Below, in pieces: positions 33,813 to 45,590 of a stretch of 64,000 bases of DNA. Source of the DNA: Vesta saturnalis (taxonomy: Eukaryota > Arthropoda > Insecta > Coleoptera > Lampyridae); the NCBI GenBank assembly GCA_036346205.1, contig JARFJB010001594.1, positions 3,037,001-3,101,000 on the forward strand. The letters run 5' to 3'. The notes under the pieces are model-generated. The model made no database searches, had not been told where the DNA came from, and saw nothing but the letters and a program-made list of their open reading frames with translations. Numbering within the stretch: position 1 is the first letter of the stretch; each line of letters begins with the position of its first letter. The position numbers and the translations under genes are program-made.

Positions 33813-35924
33813 GAAAATATCTGGTGTGGAACTCCACACCACCTTCTAACCTACCTGGAAATTAAAAGAAATGAAATAATTTTAATAACGTTTTTCGTAG
33901 GATAATTATCCAATCTCTTTTACAATAAGTTCATTACGAAAATAGGCAACATTGTAAAAACAAAAACAATCTATGTCAAACAGACGTTTAAAGCTTCATG
34001 TCAAACAGAGGTTAGTCGACATCTAGATGATAACTTAAAAAATGAAATAATTTTAGTTATAATGTTTACCTTCCAACCTACATTATACATATGTAGGTAT
34101 ATATAGTCAGCAAAATCTTTTCCGTTGTTGAAATTGTTAAAGAAGACAAACTTAACATACCAACTTCCATAATAACCCTGATAATTACAAATGATATATC
34201 TATGTTAGTGAAATACACGTTGTTGGGTTGTTAGAACTGCCGAATAAATTACAATGTTGTCAGCTCTTCTGTTTACAATAACTTCTAATTTTGACGTTTT
34301 CCACATTTTGAGATAAGCTCCTCGAAATTATACATGACTACTTCAAAATGTTACAATTGCTTAATCATCGCAAAATGATCTAAGAACTGTTAAAATATTG
34401 TTACTTAGGTGAGAACAGTATTTCCATCAAAACTAATTTTCAAAATAAATGTAAACAATATAACCTAAGTATTATGTTGACGTCGAATTTCATACGTTTG
34501 GCAACAATGTCAAGCGCTGACGTTTATACATTGGAAAAGAGTTTGCGACTCTATAAAGGTTATGCGATCGACTTTTTTTTTCACTATCCCGAAACCGACT
34601 TATTAGCTCAACGTTTGGCCAAGTTTCGCCAAGGGCCAGGATGTCTGGATGTCTGTGTGTATGTCTGTCTGAATGTATGTTAGTCCCTATCCACGATAAC
34701 TTAAAATTTTGTATTTAAAGTTGGTTTCATTTGGCTTGGAGCTGATTACATTTTGGAAGAAATCCAGCGGCGGGGAGGGGGTTATTAGAGTCGGTTTTTG
34801 GTTTTTTTAAGTATTTCAAAAACAGCTGCATATTTCAAAAATATAAACATACCTAGATATAGACCTTAAACATATCGATTAATTTTTTGATAATGCAAGT
34901 CTAAAAATTAATGAAATATGAACGAAAATAGTTAAACTATATTAGTGATATAGAAGTGAGCGGCTTTGGAATTTTTTTTCAAGTTAACATGTATTTATGT
35001 CTATTAATCTCTTTCTGACATGAAGTTTTAAACGTCATTCTGACATAGATTTTTTTTACAATATTGCCTGTTTTCGTTGTGAACGTATAAAAAAGAGATT
35101 GCATAGTTATTCTAAAAAAAAAAATAATTAATAGTATATTATACATGGTGGGAGAGAAAGAAATACATGATTTTTCCTAAGATGTAGTTTGCAGCACGAA
35201 GGCGAAGCCCGAGGGCTACAAAACATCGAGGGATAAATAGCATTCTCTCCTGATATGTATATACTATTTTTTGCACAAGCGGAAGCACAAAAGCGCGAAA
35301 AATTAATAAATTTAGTAACAGTTTTGTCAAACGCGTATGTTTTTTGGAATTCGTGCCTTGACAACCATACCTAGTGTCAGAAAATTGTTTTAAAAAAAAC
35401 TGAAAATTGTGAATAATTTTAATAATTGTGGGCCTGTATCATTGACTGTAAACGCAAATAAATAAGTTAGTTCTTTAGTTCTTGTGTTTTTATTTGTACT
35501 CAGTATTTGAAAATGTCAAAACATATAAAATAAACTTCTTAGGGAGATAGTGTGACATATTTGGTCCCTAGGGAGAAAATGTGTTCCACTTCTGTCACGA
35601 TTTTGCAAACAGAGAAACTTGTACTTCCGCTTTCGCAAAAAAATAATTTCATTTCTTTTAATTGTTTAAGTTAGCATCTAGATGTCCATTAATTAACCTC
35701 TGTCTGACATGAAGTTTTAAACGTGTGTTTGACATAGATTTTGTTTTTGTTTTTACAATGTTGCAAATTATCCTAATAAAAATGCTATTAAAATTATTAT
35801 TATTTCTTTTAATTTCCTTTTTGTATTTTCATAAAATATATATTTAATAATTGAAGAATTATTTACACTGAAACAGCTCAAAACTTCTATGAAAAAAAAT
35901 ATTTTTTAATGATTCTAAGTCTTT
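33691..35924. repeat. 2.2 kb foldback bounded by about 88 bp inverted repeats
   Basis: 33691-33778 (CTAAGAATCATT...TTCAATTATTAAATAT) is mirrored at 35836-35924. A (TA)n tract follows the left arm, then a palindromic GGTGTGGAACTCCACACC at 33823-33840. Inside are opposed copies of the dispersed family carrying ACATTGTAAAAACAAAAACA (33925-34065 plus; 34975-35120 and 35640-35830 minus) and the 34550-34975 copy of the family described at 21240. Open frames in it (for example 35128-35364) are not supported as genes. Confidence 0.7.
33774..33809. repeat. (TA)n microsatellite
   Basis: About 18 TA units at the inner edge of the left inverted repeat. Confidence 0.95.
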
Positions 35925-35969
35925 ATAACTTTGGTGCTAAATCCAAATTTTTTGTGTAACACATTAATT

Positions 35970-36530
35970 ATTGATCGGATTGCTTTCAGCCATTAGAATC
36001 TCTTTTATAACTTTCTGGGCACTATCCAAATCTACTGGAGGAACTATTGGAACCCTTCAAAATATTGCTTATCGATACTTGAAAATTTACGAGGATATGG
36101 ATGAGACGCTGGTCGATTTTCAAGAGTTCTGATTGTTCTAAAACAATTCTCGTATAATTCTGAGCATACACAATGCCTTTCTAAAGAGTTCAGATAATAA
36201 AATTAATTAGATAATTTTTTTTACAATTATCCCATTTTTCGGATAAATTCATTTTTAAAAAAATTATATAATTAATTTTAACATCGAAACTCTTTGGAAA
36301 AGCATTGTGCATGTCGAGAACTACTTTGCAACTATTGGAACTCTTCAAAATATTTATCGTCGATACTTACGCTATGCAAGTCGAATAATTCTATAAATGT
36401 TAATCGGATCGCTTTCGATTATTAAAATTTGTTTCAGAACTTTTCGAATACTATCTAAATCTGCTGCGGGAACTATCAGAACTCTTTAAAATATTTTTTG
36501 TTAACATTTTCTTTTTTTAAGTAAAAGGGC
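35970..36530. repeat. Diverged direct repeats, spacing about 430 bp
   Basis: 35970-36090 (ATCGGATTGCTTTC, CTATCCAAATCTACTGGAGG, AACTATTGGAAC) recurs at 36400-36500 (ATCGGATCGCTTTC, CTATCTAAATCTGCTGCGGG, AACTATCAGAAC). A partial third copy lies near 36320. It is non-coding. Confidence 0.6.
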
Positions 36531-36991
36531 TGTAACTTTTTCATTATTGATTATAATTTTTTTTCAGCAAGAACTCTTGGGAATGAATAAAAGAACATCA
36601 AAAGTTGATTGGAACTGCATGTCAAAATTGAATTTTCAAATTTTTTTTATTTTTTTTTAATTTTCAAAATTGTTAATGGCGGAACTTCTTTTATTTTTTA
36701 TAAAGTACTTCTTAACTCTTTAAAAGGAAGCTAGAACTCTAATCAGAACTATTGGAACTCTTTGTCGGGGTGCTAACCTCACACGCGTCTTGAGTAGATA
36801 CGTAACGAATCAGTAGGCTGATACTGCTTTGACATAAATCAAAATTGTTTCTATTTCTGTCATGATCAAGGCTTACTAGGTAGGATGTTTGGAGTTTCAT
36901 CGGATTTTGATAAAAAGTATTAATTAACAAGAAAACCGTTGGAAATAATTATAGAGAAAGTTGTAGCGAATCGATGCAGACTGCATCCCAC
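36531..36991. other. Unrecognised AT-rich DNA
   Basis: Long A/T runs without a recognisable feature. A minus-strand open frame at 36739-36930 has no family signature. Confidence 0.3.
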
Positions 36992-39945
36992 CAGGGTCCG
37001 CGTTTGGAAGCTGATCCTATGATATCTGCTAAACCAAACTTACTATAATTTTAAAAATTTGGTGTCAGGGTAATGATGTTAGGGCTAACTTATCTAAAAT
37101 ATTTTCACGTTCGTACCACTTCCGGTTATACCGGAAGTCGGTACTTAGTCGCTTATTTTAAATGGAACACCCCGTATATTAATACATTTTTGGATTTTAT
37201 GTCGAATTTTAAGGTAAGTTGGTTAAATAAACTAGATACGAAATTTCAGTTGTTTTAAAAAAAACCATTTTTCTAAAAAAAATTGACAGATGCGGTCTTA
37301 GTAATAACTCGTTAATTGTTCTGTTCCTGTCAAACAATTTGAATAAAACTTTGAGGTGTTGTAGGCAAAGGTTTATTGCAACAGTCTGCAAAATGACATT
37401 TGTATTTTTCATAAAAATAAAATTATGAATGTCTAAACTTGACTGTCAAAAAATCAAATGGAATATTTTTTATTACTCAGATCAATTTAACGTCAAAAAT
37501 TAAGGTAAGTTTGTTTAAAACTTTATTTGTCTAAACGTAACAGTGTCATACTTATTATCAAAAAAGTCCCAATTTTAAAATTTGTGATAAAAATGAGCTA
37601 CATACTTAAATCTAATATTCCTTGTTCGTGGTCACCATGGAAACCAAATAATTGAGAATTGAAATAAAGAAAAATATTTGAAAAAGTTACTGCAAAAAAT
37701 TATAAAATTGATAATTTTGATTCAAGTCATTTAAATAGAAATTTTCTAAGTCATTTTTTCAAATTCGATATACAACATAAGTGTAAAATTTAATACTTTA
37801 TGAGTAAATCGAAAAAACTACTTTTACTGCGGAGGTAATACATACTTATCAGCGCATCATTACACGATAAAGATGCTTATTTATTTTGTTTTTCTTTTGT
37901 AGTCAATAATTTAATAAAATTGTTGACAGTTTGTGTTTTCTTGATGAAATGGTCGACTTGAATATTCTAATACAGATTATTTGAATTTAATTTTAATTCA
38001 CGGAGAATGTCATAGATTGTCGTAGACATTTTGCTATTAAAACAGAACAGGTCAAATTGAAACATTTAAACACTCTGCGCCTCGCAAAAAACTGCTATTG
38101 ATAACGAACAGAATGAAGTTATAACTTTAGGATATTTCCGTGCCTATCCTTGTAATTCCATAAACGACGCGAAAACAGATATTGGCTTAACACCAACAAC
38201 TATCAGAAGAATTCTTAAGAAACATAAGTTTAGACCATACTGTTTACAATTAGTTCAACATTTGAAAGAAGCGGATTTCTTGAAACGTATCGAATTTTGT
38301 GAAACAATTTTGCTCAAAATACAAGAAATTCCTAATTTTTTGACTAATATCATATGGACGGACGAATCTAAATTTACGAAAAATGGCATATTTAATCGCC
38401 GAAACTCGCATTACTGGAATAACGAAAATAGCAATCCAATTCGCGAATGCCATTTTCAGGAAATTTGGAATTTTAACGTATTTTGTGCTATTCGGAATAA
38501 CGAAATCTTTGACGTGTATTTTTACAACGAAAATTTGAGAGGTTTAAAATAGTTGATTGTTGCGATTTATGATTACAAATTTAATTTCTAGGAGAAAATT
38601 ATCTTGAGATATTAAACACTCGAATTCAACCCCGATTAAATCTAGAAAGGGAAAATTTATGGTACCAACAAGACGGTGCGCCCCCTCACAACACCAACGC
38701 TGTTTCCATGAAACTTTATGAAATTTTGAAGATCGTTGGTTTGCCAATAATGGTCCCTTTCCACGGCCACCTAGGTCACCTGATCTTACGCCAATGGATT
38801 TTTATCTTTGGGGTCGAATTAAAAATATTGTTTATGCTACACCACTAACGACTAAAGAAGATTGCATTGCAAGAGTGCAAAATGCCTTCAATTCTCTTTC
38901 TCCACAAGAAATTCAAAGGGCTACAAATGAAGCCGTTATAAGACAGGTTCAACAATATCTTGTGTCTAACGGGCAACATTTTGAACATTTATTGTAAATT
39001 AATTTACATTTGATCACGAGCACGAAATACTAAATAAGCGACTTTATCGTGTAAGAATGCACTGATAAGTATGTAGTTACTACCTCCGCAGTAAAAAGTA
39101 GTTTTTTTCGATCTACTCATAAAGTATTAAATTTTTACACTTATGTTGTATATCGAATTTAAAAAAAATGACTTAGAAAATTTCTATTTGGCAAAAATGA
39201 CTTTTGAATCACAAAATTATCAATTTTTATAATTTTTTGCAGTAACTTATTCAAATATTTTTCAATTCTCAATTATTTGGTTTCCATGGTGACCACGAAC
39301 AAGGAATACTAGATTTAAGTATGTAGCTCATTTTTGTCACAAATTTTAAAATTGGGACTTTTTTGATAATAAGTATGAAACTGTTACGTTTAGGCAAATA
39401 AAGTTTTAAACAAATCTACCTTAATTTTTGACGTTAAATCGATTTGAGTAATAAAAATTAGGGGTTTCCATTTGATTTTTTTGAGTAACTTGCATTTTTG
39501 GACAGTCAAGTTTAGACATTCATAATTTTATTTTTATGAAAATACAAATGTCATTTTTGCTTGCAATAAACCTTTGCCTACAACACCTCAAAGTTTTATT
39601 CAAATTGTTTGACAGGAACAGAACAATTAACGAGTTATTACTAAGACCGCATCTGTCAATTTTTTAGAAAATGTTTTTTTAAAACGACTGAAATTTCGTA
39701 TCTAGTTTATTTAACAAACTTACTTAAAATTCTACATAGAATCCAAAAATGTATTAATATACGGGGTGTTCCATTTAAAATAAGCGACTAAGTACCGACT
39801 TCCGGTATAACCGGAAGTGGTACGAACGTGAAAATATTTTAGATGAGTTAGCCCTAACATAATTACCCTTTCACCAAATTTTCAAAGTTATAGTAAGTTT
39901 GGTTTAGCAGATACTCATAGGATCAGCTCCCAAAGGCGGACCCTG
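36992..39945 (+). mobile_element. 2.95 kb mariner/IS630-type element with inverted arms of nearly 900 bp
   Basis: Both ends read CAGGGTCCGC inward. The left arm (36992-37870) and right arm (39055-39945) are inverted copies along almost their whole length, with scattered substitutions and small indels. Shared blocks include TTGTTCGTGGTCACCATGG, TTACTAAGACCGCATCTGTC and TACTGCGGAGGTA. TA follows the right end, but the left flank is CACC, so the left target copy is altered. The outer 185 bp of each arm is itself bounded inward by GGAACACCCCG then TA. The transposase pseudogene lies between the arms. Confidence 0.88.
38103..38997 (+). pseudogene. Mariner/IS630-type transposase with few lesions
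   Basis: The frame is open from NEQNEVITLGYFRAYP (38103) through a helix-turn-helix (LTPTTIRRILKKHKFRPY) and ADFLKRIEFCETI, then IIWTDESKFTKNG (38347-38386; first Asp), YWNNENSNPI, NVFCAIRNNEIFDVYF and YNENLRG. A stop at 38551 breaks the frame. The middle resumes with NLWYQQDGAPPHNT (38655-38697; second Asp). After a small frameshift near 38730 comes SPDLTPMDFYLWGRIKNIVYAT (about 38778-38843; read as SPDLTPMD and FYLWGRIKNIVY). It ends NGQHFEHLL with a stop at 38997. Roughly 300 codons, nearly the normal length. The N-terminal 30-40 residues before 38103 are unclear. Confidence 0.85.
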
Positions 39946-39989
39946 TATAGGGTATGAGATTTGAAAGACGAACCTTTTCTACTTTGAAA

Positions 39990-40400
39990 ATGATGTTGTT
40001 GGTTATCAGATTTTGGACACCCTGTATGCACACTTTCGTGTACCCCAAAAGCGTTTACCACCAATTGAAAATGGGGAAAAACCGCAGTGTTGATAATAAG
40101 GTTACATCTTTTAAAATTTTGAAAAGAATCAAGATATCTAAGAAACACTTGAAAATAGGTATAGGGAAACCTAATGGAAGTCATCACGAAATTTTCTCAG
40201 GAATCCAAAAATGAAATAATATACCCGGTGTTCCATTTAAAATAAGCAAGTTAATGGTGACTTCCGGGATAACCGAAAGTGGTATGACTGAAAATATTTT
40301 AAAATGAAAGAGAATCTTGAATAACGCTGGCGTCCAAAAATTCCTTTCTAACCACGAAAATTTCTAACGAATGGCTACCCCGAGAAACCTTGTATTAATG
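39990..40400. repeat. Cluster of short mariner-type element ends
   Basis: GGACACCCTG then TA at 40014-40024, TACCCGGTGTTCCATTTAAAA at about 40222, then a diverged copy of the outer arm of the previous element (ACTTCCGGGATAACCGAAAG), ending with 40290-40398, an inverted copy of 30262-30360. These look like pieces of miniature non-autonomous elements. Confidence 0.55.
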
Positions 40401-43144
40401 TAAAAAATATTTTAGAATATAAATGTTTGCCGAAATCCATTAGATTAACATAGTTTAAATTTATAACTATGAAATGATGGTTTTAGTACAGTTATAATTA
40501 CTAAATTTTGTTTGGTAAAATGTGAAGCTATTAAGTAGGAAAAAAACTATAATTTATGTATTAGTTGTACGTCTAGGTGCTGGAATTAACGTGAAACTTG
40601 CAATTCGACGATTTCAAAAAAAAAATTAAAAATAGTGTTAAGAAGTTGGCATTTGGTTATACATTTTAATTCACTGTTAAATGGGGTATTTTGCGTTAAG
40701 TAAAATTGAAGGTTGAACATTTTTATTTCATTGTGAAAACAAGAACCATGTGTGTCTTGTTTTACTCAAAATAATCTGACAAATCAATTTAATTACACAT
40801 ACCTAAACGTCACAACACCTGGTGTAGGTATTAATTAAATGCAGATTTGTATGCGTGATTTTTAATAGTTAATAGAAATATGAACGTTATGTTCGTGTTC
40901 CCTTTTTTTTTCGGTGCCGCTTTATTTCTAATTAACAAAAAAAGTGCATTATATGTAATGATTCTGCAAATAAAAAAGGTTATGTTAAATGGTAAAGTTT
41001 TAATTAAAATTTCTAATACATTATTACAGTGATTACAAAAGAATTTTATAATTTAATATTTTTTTCTTGTAAATTTAAATACAATTTCACCGTTTCTTGA
41101 TCTACTTTTGTATTAATCGATACATTGATTACATATTAAAATAAGGTTTGAAGGTTTGCTTAATATAAAAATTAAAATATTAGGTTAGTAATTTCAAGGT
41201 CTACTTAACATGAAATTCGTTCTGGAAAATAATTAGAAATGTTAAGTTATGGGTTATTATGCAATAATTTTATTAGCCTTTGTGTGTTTTTCTATTATCG
41301 ATTATTTACGTAACTTTCACGTTTGTAATGTGAGAATGCAGTAAAACTGGTGTTAAAACCTCAGAATCGAACCATCGGCCGCTGAGTAATGTTATCAAAA
41401 TGTGAAACGTAAAAATGTCATTGGATTTTAGTTACGTAAATTGAAATCAAAATGAAGGTAATAAACATCCTACTCTAATGCAGATTAGTATAAATCTTTT
41501 TAACATTCCAAAGGCAGGTGCAAGTTGATTTGAAGGTCGTTTTTTTTGTATTATATAAACGAGGGTAGGTGTATACCTGTCGTCTTTACAGCCACAACAA
41601 AGTAATTTTTATTGAAATTAACTGTAACAAATATACAGATCTTTCAAATAGATTTATGGTTGATGGACTTGCTAAAGCATTACAGAAAACTGTTTAACGA
41701 TCGCCATTTTGTGATTTGTAATTGTTTTTAAAAATCTCATTAAATTAAGTTCATATCGATCTAATCACAAATAGGTAACAGAAATGACTCGACAACAGAC
41801 AGGTTATTTGTCGATACTCGAGTTTGAACATTGTAGTAAACGGCTGTCTGCTACTTTACACAACCTTGAAAAGTTCATTATACTTTTGTAATAAAAAAAT
41901 AAAAACTCAAGCACGCCTTTAATTTGTTATTAAATGTCGATACTCTTAAGGGAAGAGAAATGGCTTATATGCAGGGTAAGTCCTGTCGACTAATTTTTTT
42001 AAGTACACTGTATAACCAATATTGAATAATGAACGACTTGTTAAAATAGCTCAGGCCTCAGAGGTTAATTGTTAAATACAGGAAACGTTGGAAAGGTGCC
42101 TTTGTGTATAAATAAAGCTGAGAAACATTGGCAAAGAAAATAATCTTATCCCATCTACACTATCTCGATTCACTTACCTGCCATAGACCTGACCATGACA
42201 AAAAACATAACCGAATCCAAGAAAATAATTATCTAAAAATGCAATGTCAATTTCCGTCACGATTCTGGATTTTCAACAGAAGGTCAAATTAATAAACAAC
42301 ATATGCGGGCTATTTAAAAAATTAAAATTGACACTTGTTTAAATGGACTTGTGTTTACCATAAATTTCAACGCTCCTAAATTAGTGACGCTCTATATCTT
42401 TATAAATTGAAATTAAAAGTGCTATAAAGTAAAAGTTTTTCGACCTACTAATCCGCACCTTACTTAATTTAGGCGGAAACTTATAAATAGAATGTCTTTA
42501 TTTTTAAAAGTATGAGGACACTTTGTTTTTATTATTAAAATACGTTCGTTGACATTTCTGAAGAAGAAAAAAAAATTTGTAGCCTATATAAACCTAATAA
42601 AATGGTATTATTAGACGCGGACAGATGGCGTTAATTTTATTGGTTGTGGTAAGCAGACTTGCACAATATGACGCAGTTAATTAGCATATTCAGGTTTTAA
42701 GCCTTATATAACTGGAGCATTTCAATGTTTCACATACTTTAAAAAGATTCATTAAAACAATATGTTAATAATTTAGCGTTCTTTCACTCTCGACTTTTTG
42801 TTAATTGACTATATTAAAAAAAATTGCTTAAAATGCAAGTCTCCGCATTTTTGTTTCTAATTTAAAATTGGCGATAAAATAACATGTTAATCAAAAATTT
42901 TAATTGACTCCAAAAAAATTGAAATTTTCACATAGCGGAAATGTCTTGTGTTTGTTTTAACATAAACGATTTATCCTTAAACTTCAAGAGATAATCAAGG
43001 CAGACTGCCTATTACGATTAATCCACCAATATTTTGTCCACTTATCTGTTTTAATTTTATTAATAATTAATGCACAGTTGTTTCAAGGAAATAAGTAAAG
43101 CACGTCATTGATTCAACAATTAAATCAATTATTTTGTTATTGAA
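40401..43144. other. Repeat-poor AT-rich stretch without recognised genes
   Basis: The longest part of the window in which I see neither transposon coding remains nor a repeat partner. A TATATAAAC motif at 41554 precedes a GC-richer stretch, GAGGGTAGGTGTATACC, but no open frame follows that I can support. It may be ordinary intergenic or intronic DNA. Confidence 0.35.
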
Positions 43145-43204
43145 AAAAAAAGGGGAGGGCTCCACGTTCCTTCGGGCACAGGGATGGATTCCCAGCATAC
43201 AAAT
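43145..43204 (-). repeat. Diverged 3' fragment of the SINE
   Basis: CTCCACGTTCCTTCGGGCAC and GATGGATTCCCAGCATAC correspond to the body of the 16441 SINE. It is truncated where the inverted repeat at 43205 begins. Confidence 0.5.
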
Positions 43205-43402
43205 ACACTGTGTCCCAAATTGGTGCTGCTTGTATGGTGATCTGTTATTGTAAGAGCTGCAAAATCGGTCAAATGGACAACGTTTTTCAGGATTCTATTA
43301 CCAGTAGAAGAGAGGCACCATGCGCTATCTTGGATTTTTTGGTGAAAACCCACCATTTTTTATATGCCCACGTGGAAGATCGTATTTTCCACCCTTATTT
43401 TT

Positions 43403-43580
43403 ACGGTTTCTTTTCGGAGGCCTTTTTCAACCCCTATGGTTTCTTTTCGGAGGCCTTTTTCAACCCCTTGATGGGATTTTCATCTCTAATTAAGGCCTTT
43501 TTTGTTTTTACTCGCTTACTTGAGGGGACGTATTTTTCACCCTTATTTTATGGTTTCTTTTTCAACCCATGATGGGAATT
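43403..43580. repeat. Short tandem duplication
   Basis: GGTTTCTTTTCGGAGGCCTT followed by TTTCAACCCC occurs twice at 43408-43466, and a partial third copy lies at about 43551. The 120-codon open frame across it is repeat-derived. Confidence 0.7.
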
Positions 43581-43689
43581 TCAACCCTGATTATTTTTGT
43601 TTTAAGAGCTCTTTTGGGGAGGAGCCCCTGGAGGTTAGGCAATTGTGCGTATTCTTTTAATACCCATCTACAGATTGTAACCTTACGAA

Positions 43690-43900
43690 ATTTTATTTAT
43701 ACATCGGGGTTATATTCTAATAAGGAGGCCTAATGCTATCTTGTAAGGCTGATATAGGGCTTCGCAACTTACTGCTGGGACTTAGCCCCCTCACCCTTGA
43801 AGTAAAATTTGAATTTGTATTTTAATAAGGAGGCCCTATTGCTATCAGGTGTATGAACTTGTATTAGGGTTTGATCTTGCGTGTGGAATTTGAATGACAG
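43690..43900. repeat. Minisatellite block 1 (AAGGAGGCC unit)
   Basis: Two diverged units start with AAGGAGGCC at 43722 and 43840, with GGGCTTCGCAACTTACT and AATTTGAATTTGTATT. The same unit forms the block at 45600-46340, on the other side of the protease frame. Confidence 0.75.
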
Positions 43901-44840
43901 TAAAATTTAATTATAGAACACTTTTTTTTTATTGTAAATATCCTAATTAAAAAAGCCTCAGTGAGTTATAAAAAAAAAATTACTGACATTCAGATTATTC
44001 TCTAATGAAACAAACATTTTTTATTAAGTTAATTAATTACATCACAATTATTAGAATATTGTTTTCTAAACGAATATTAAAACTGATTGTTTTACCTGCA
44101 TTGATTGCATTGAAATATGTTTAATATCCATCCGCTCGTTAAATTGTTGTATATTGTATACCTTTATATTTTTAAAGAAACTTGTTATTACGTATAACTT
44201 AGATTGGTTTTATAACTGTAATTAAAAATCTGTACAAGTAAATAAAATAAATAAAAGGTTAACAGCACACTTACCAGCTCTGTACCGAAAGAACATTTTT
44301 GAGGGACTGATTCACGAATCTAATCAAACTAAACTAAAGCACTTTCTATGTTTTACGTTGATGAATAGTTGATGTAAAACTAGCTATTGATTTCCCCATA
44401 ATTAATTTTTAGAGTGTAAATATACAAACAACCTAATTATCTTTATCACGCTTACTGCAACTCGTATTTACCTTTCCCTTAAAGTAATTAATAACAAAGC
44501 GGTTTGAACAAAATATTATATGTTGTCCATACATACATACACACGCAAATTGTTTTTTTATAAAAACCGCATTAAAAGTTTGGAATGTAATAATTACATG
44601 TTTTAAATTCCACAACAACAATATGTAGTTAGAAACCAGTGTTCATGTTTACTTTTAGCTAATTACTGTGTAATTATATAAACCTGTTAATTTTAATAAT
44701 CTACCAACCGAGTAACACACTTTCCTTAAAACACTAGTCATAAATTTTACAACACGATTTTTAAAATCACACATGCTGAATTGAAAAGAAATAAAAACAA
44801 TAGGCTCATCTGATATTACGCAACTCTTAATTAAAAAAAA
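43901..44840. other. AT-rich spacer between minisatellite and protease
   Basis: No feature recognised. It could be the 3' flank of the protease gene. Confidence 0.35.
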
Positions 44841-44848
44841 GTAAGATA

Positions 44849-45322
44849 CTAAAAAATGTCTTTATTTATCAGAATAGAATGGTTGTTAAACAATAATTTG
44901 ATTATCTCGTCATTTACAATTAAATATGTACTAAAAAAGTTTTTTACAAATTCAAACATTGGTAAATTATGTAATCTAAAATATAGAAACATTAACGTAT
45001 AAAGTCCACACACATTCGAATGGTAATCTTGCAGTATTGTTTTATTGTATAGGAAGCATTTGGATTTTTTCTCTAGGAAACGTAAATGATATCCTTGCGG
45101 TGCTCGTCCAAAGGAATCAAAATTTTCCCCATTACCATTCTCGTTAATGTAGATAGCGGTCCAATGCTGACCTGGTTTGTTTGCAGGATCCGTGTTTACG
45201 ATAATTGCACACGGTCTAGGGCCGTGTCTCGGTAGTTGATTAGAAGCACATACAAGCCGAAACACATTCTTCTTGTGGCTGGGGATCGATTTCAAGCATC
45301 TCAACACTTGTACCGCATACAT
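44849..45322 (-). CDS. Adenain-like cysteine protease of Polinton/Maverick type
   Basis: A 157-codon uninterrupted frame. It contains the ordered catalytic signature of the adenovirus-protease/ULP-like C5 fold as found in Polinton (Maverick) elements: ASNQLPRHG, IIVNTDP, then GQHWTAIYI (catalytic His, about residue 73), NFDSFGRAP (Asp, about 90) and SNVCGLYTLMFLYFR (catalytic Cys, about 125, with Gly-Leu after it). The usual oxyanion residue before Cys is not obvious. The frame is open for a few codons upstream of the Met (to about 45352). In complete elements this enzyme is thought to process capsid proteins; here no capsid, ATPase, integrase or polymerase B gene is visible nearby, so it is an orphan. 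The absence of stops hints at youth or constraint. Annotation only, from family motifs. Confidence 0.78.
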   Translation of the reverse strand: MYAVQVLRCLKSIPSHKKNVFRLVCASNQLPRHGPRPCAIIVNTDPANKPGQHWTAIYINENGNGENFDSFGRAPQGYHLRFLEKKSKCFLYNKTILQDYHSNVCGLYTLMFLYFRLHNLPMFEFVKNFFSTYLIVNDEIIKLLFNNHSILINKDIF

Positions 45323-45590
45323 CTTTGGAATTGGTATGCACCTAGGATTTATTATAAACAGGTTGCATAATTATCTTCTGTCATAAAAATTGTATTCTAA
45401 TCTAAGGACAAAGACATGTAAAGATAATGAGAAGTGTTTTATAATAAAAGATTTTATTTAATTAATTTAACCTGTTAACATGTGTCAAGATTATTTTTAT
45501 TTTATAGAAGCGGTCGGCCTTGGATTTAAGTTAACATGTATCATATACGTAAAATTTCGTGACGCGAGGATTTCGGCGAAGGTTGTTTCG
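45323..45590. other. Upstream flank of protease, with a dispersed repeat end
   Basis: 45503-45535 (ATAGAAGCGGTCGGCCTTGGA then TTAAGTTAACATGTA) is the same end motif seen at 14715 and 34945. Confidence 0.5.

Noticed and set aside
41554..41620. Promoter with TATA box
   Set aside because: TATATAAAC alone is expected by chance in such AT-rich DNA, and no supported gene follows.
43210..43572. 120-codon protein
   Set aside because: It runs through an inverted-repeat end and a tandem duplication; the repetitive aromatic composition is repeat-derived.
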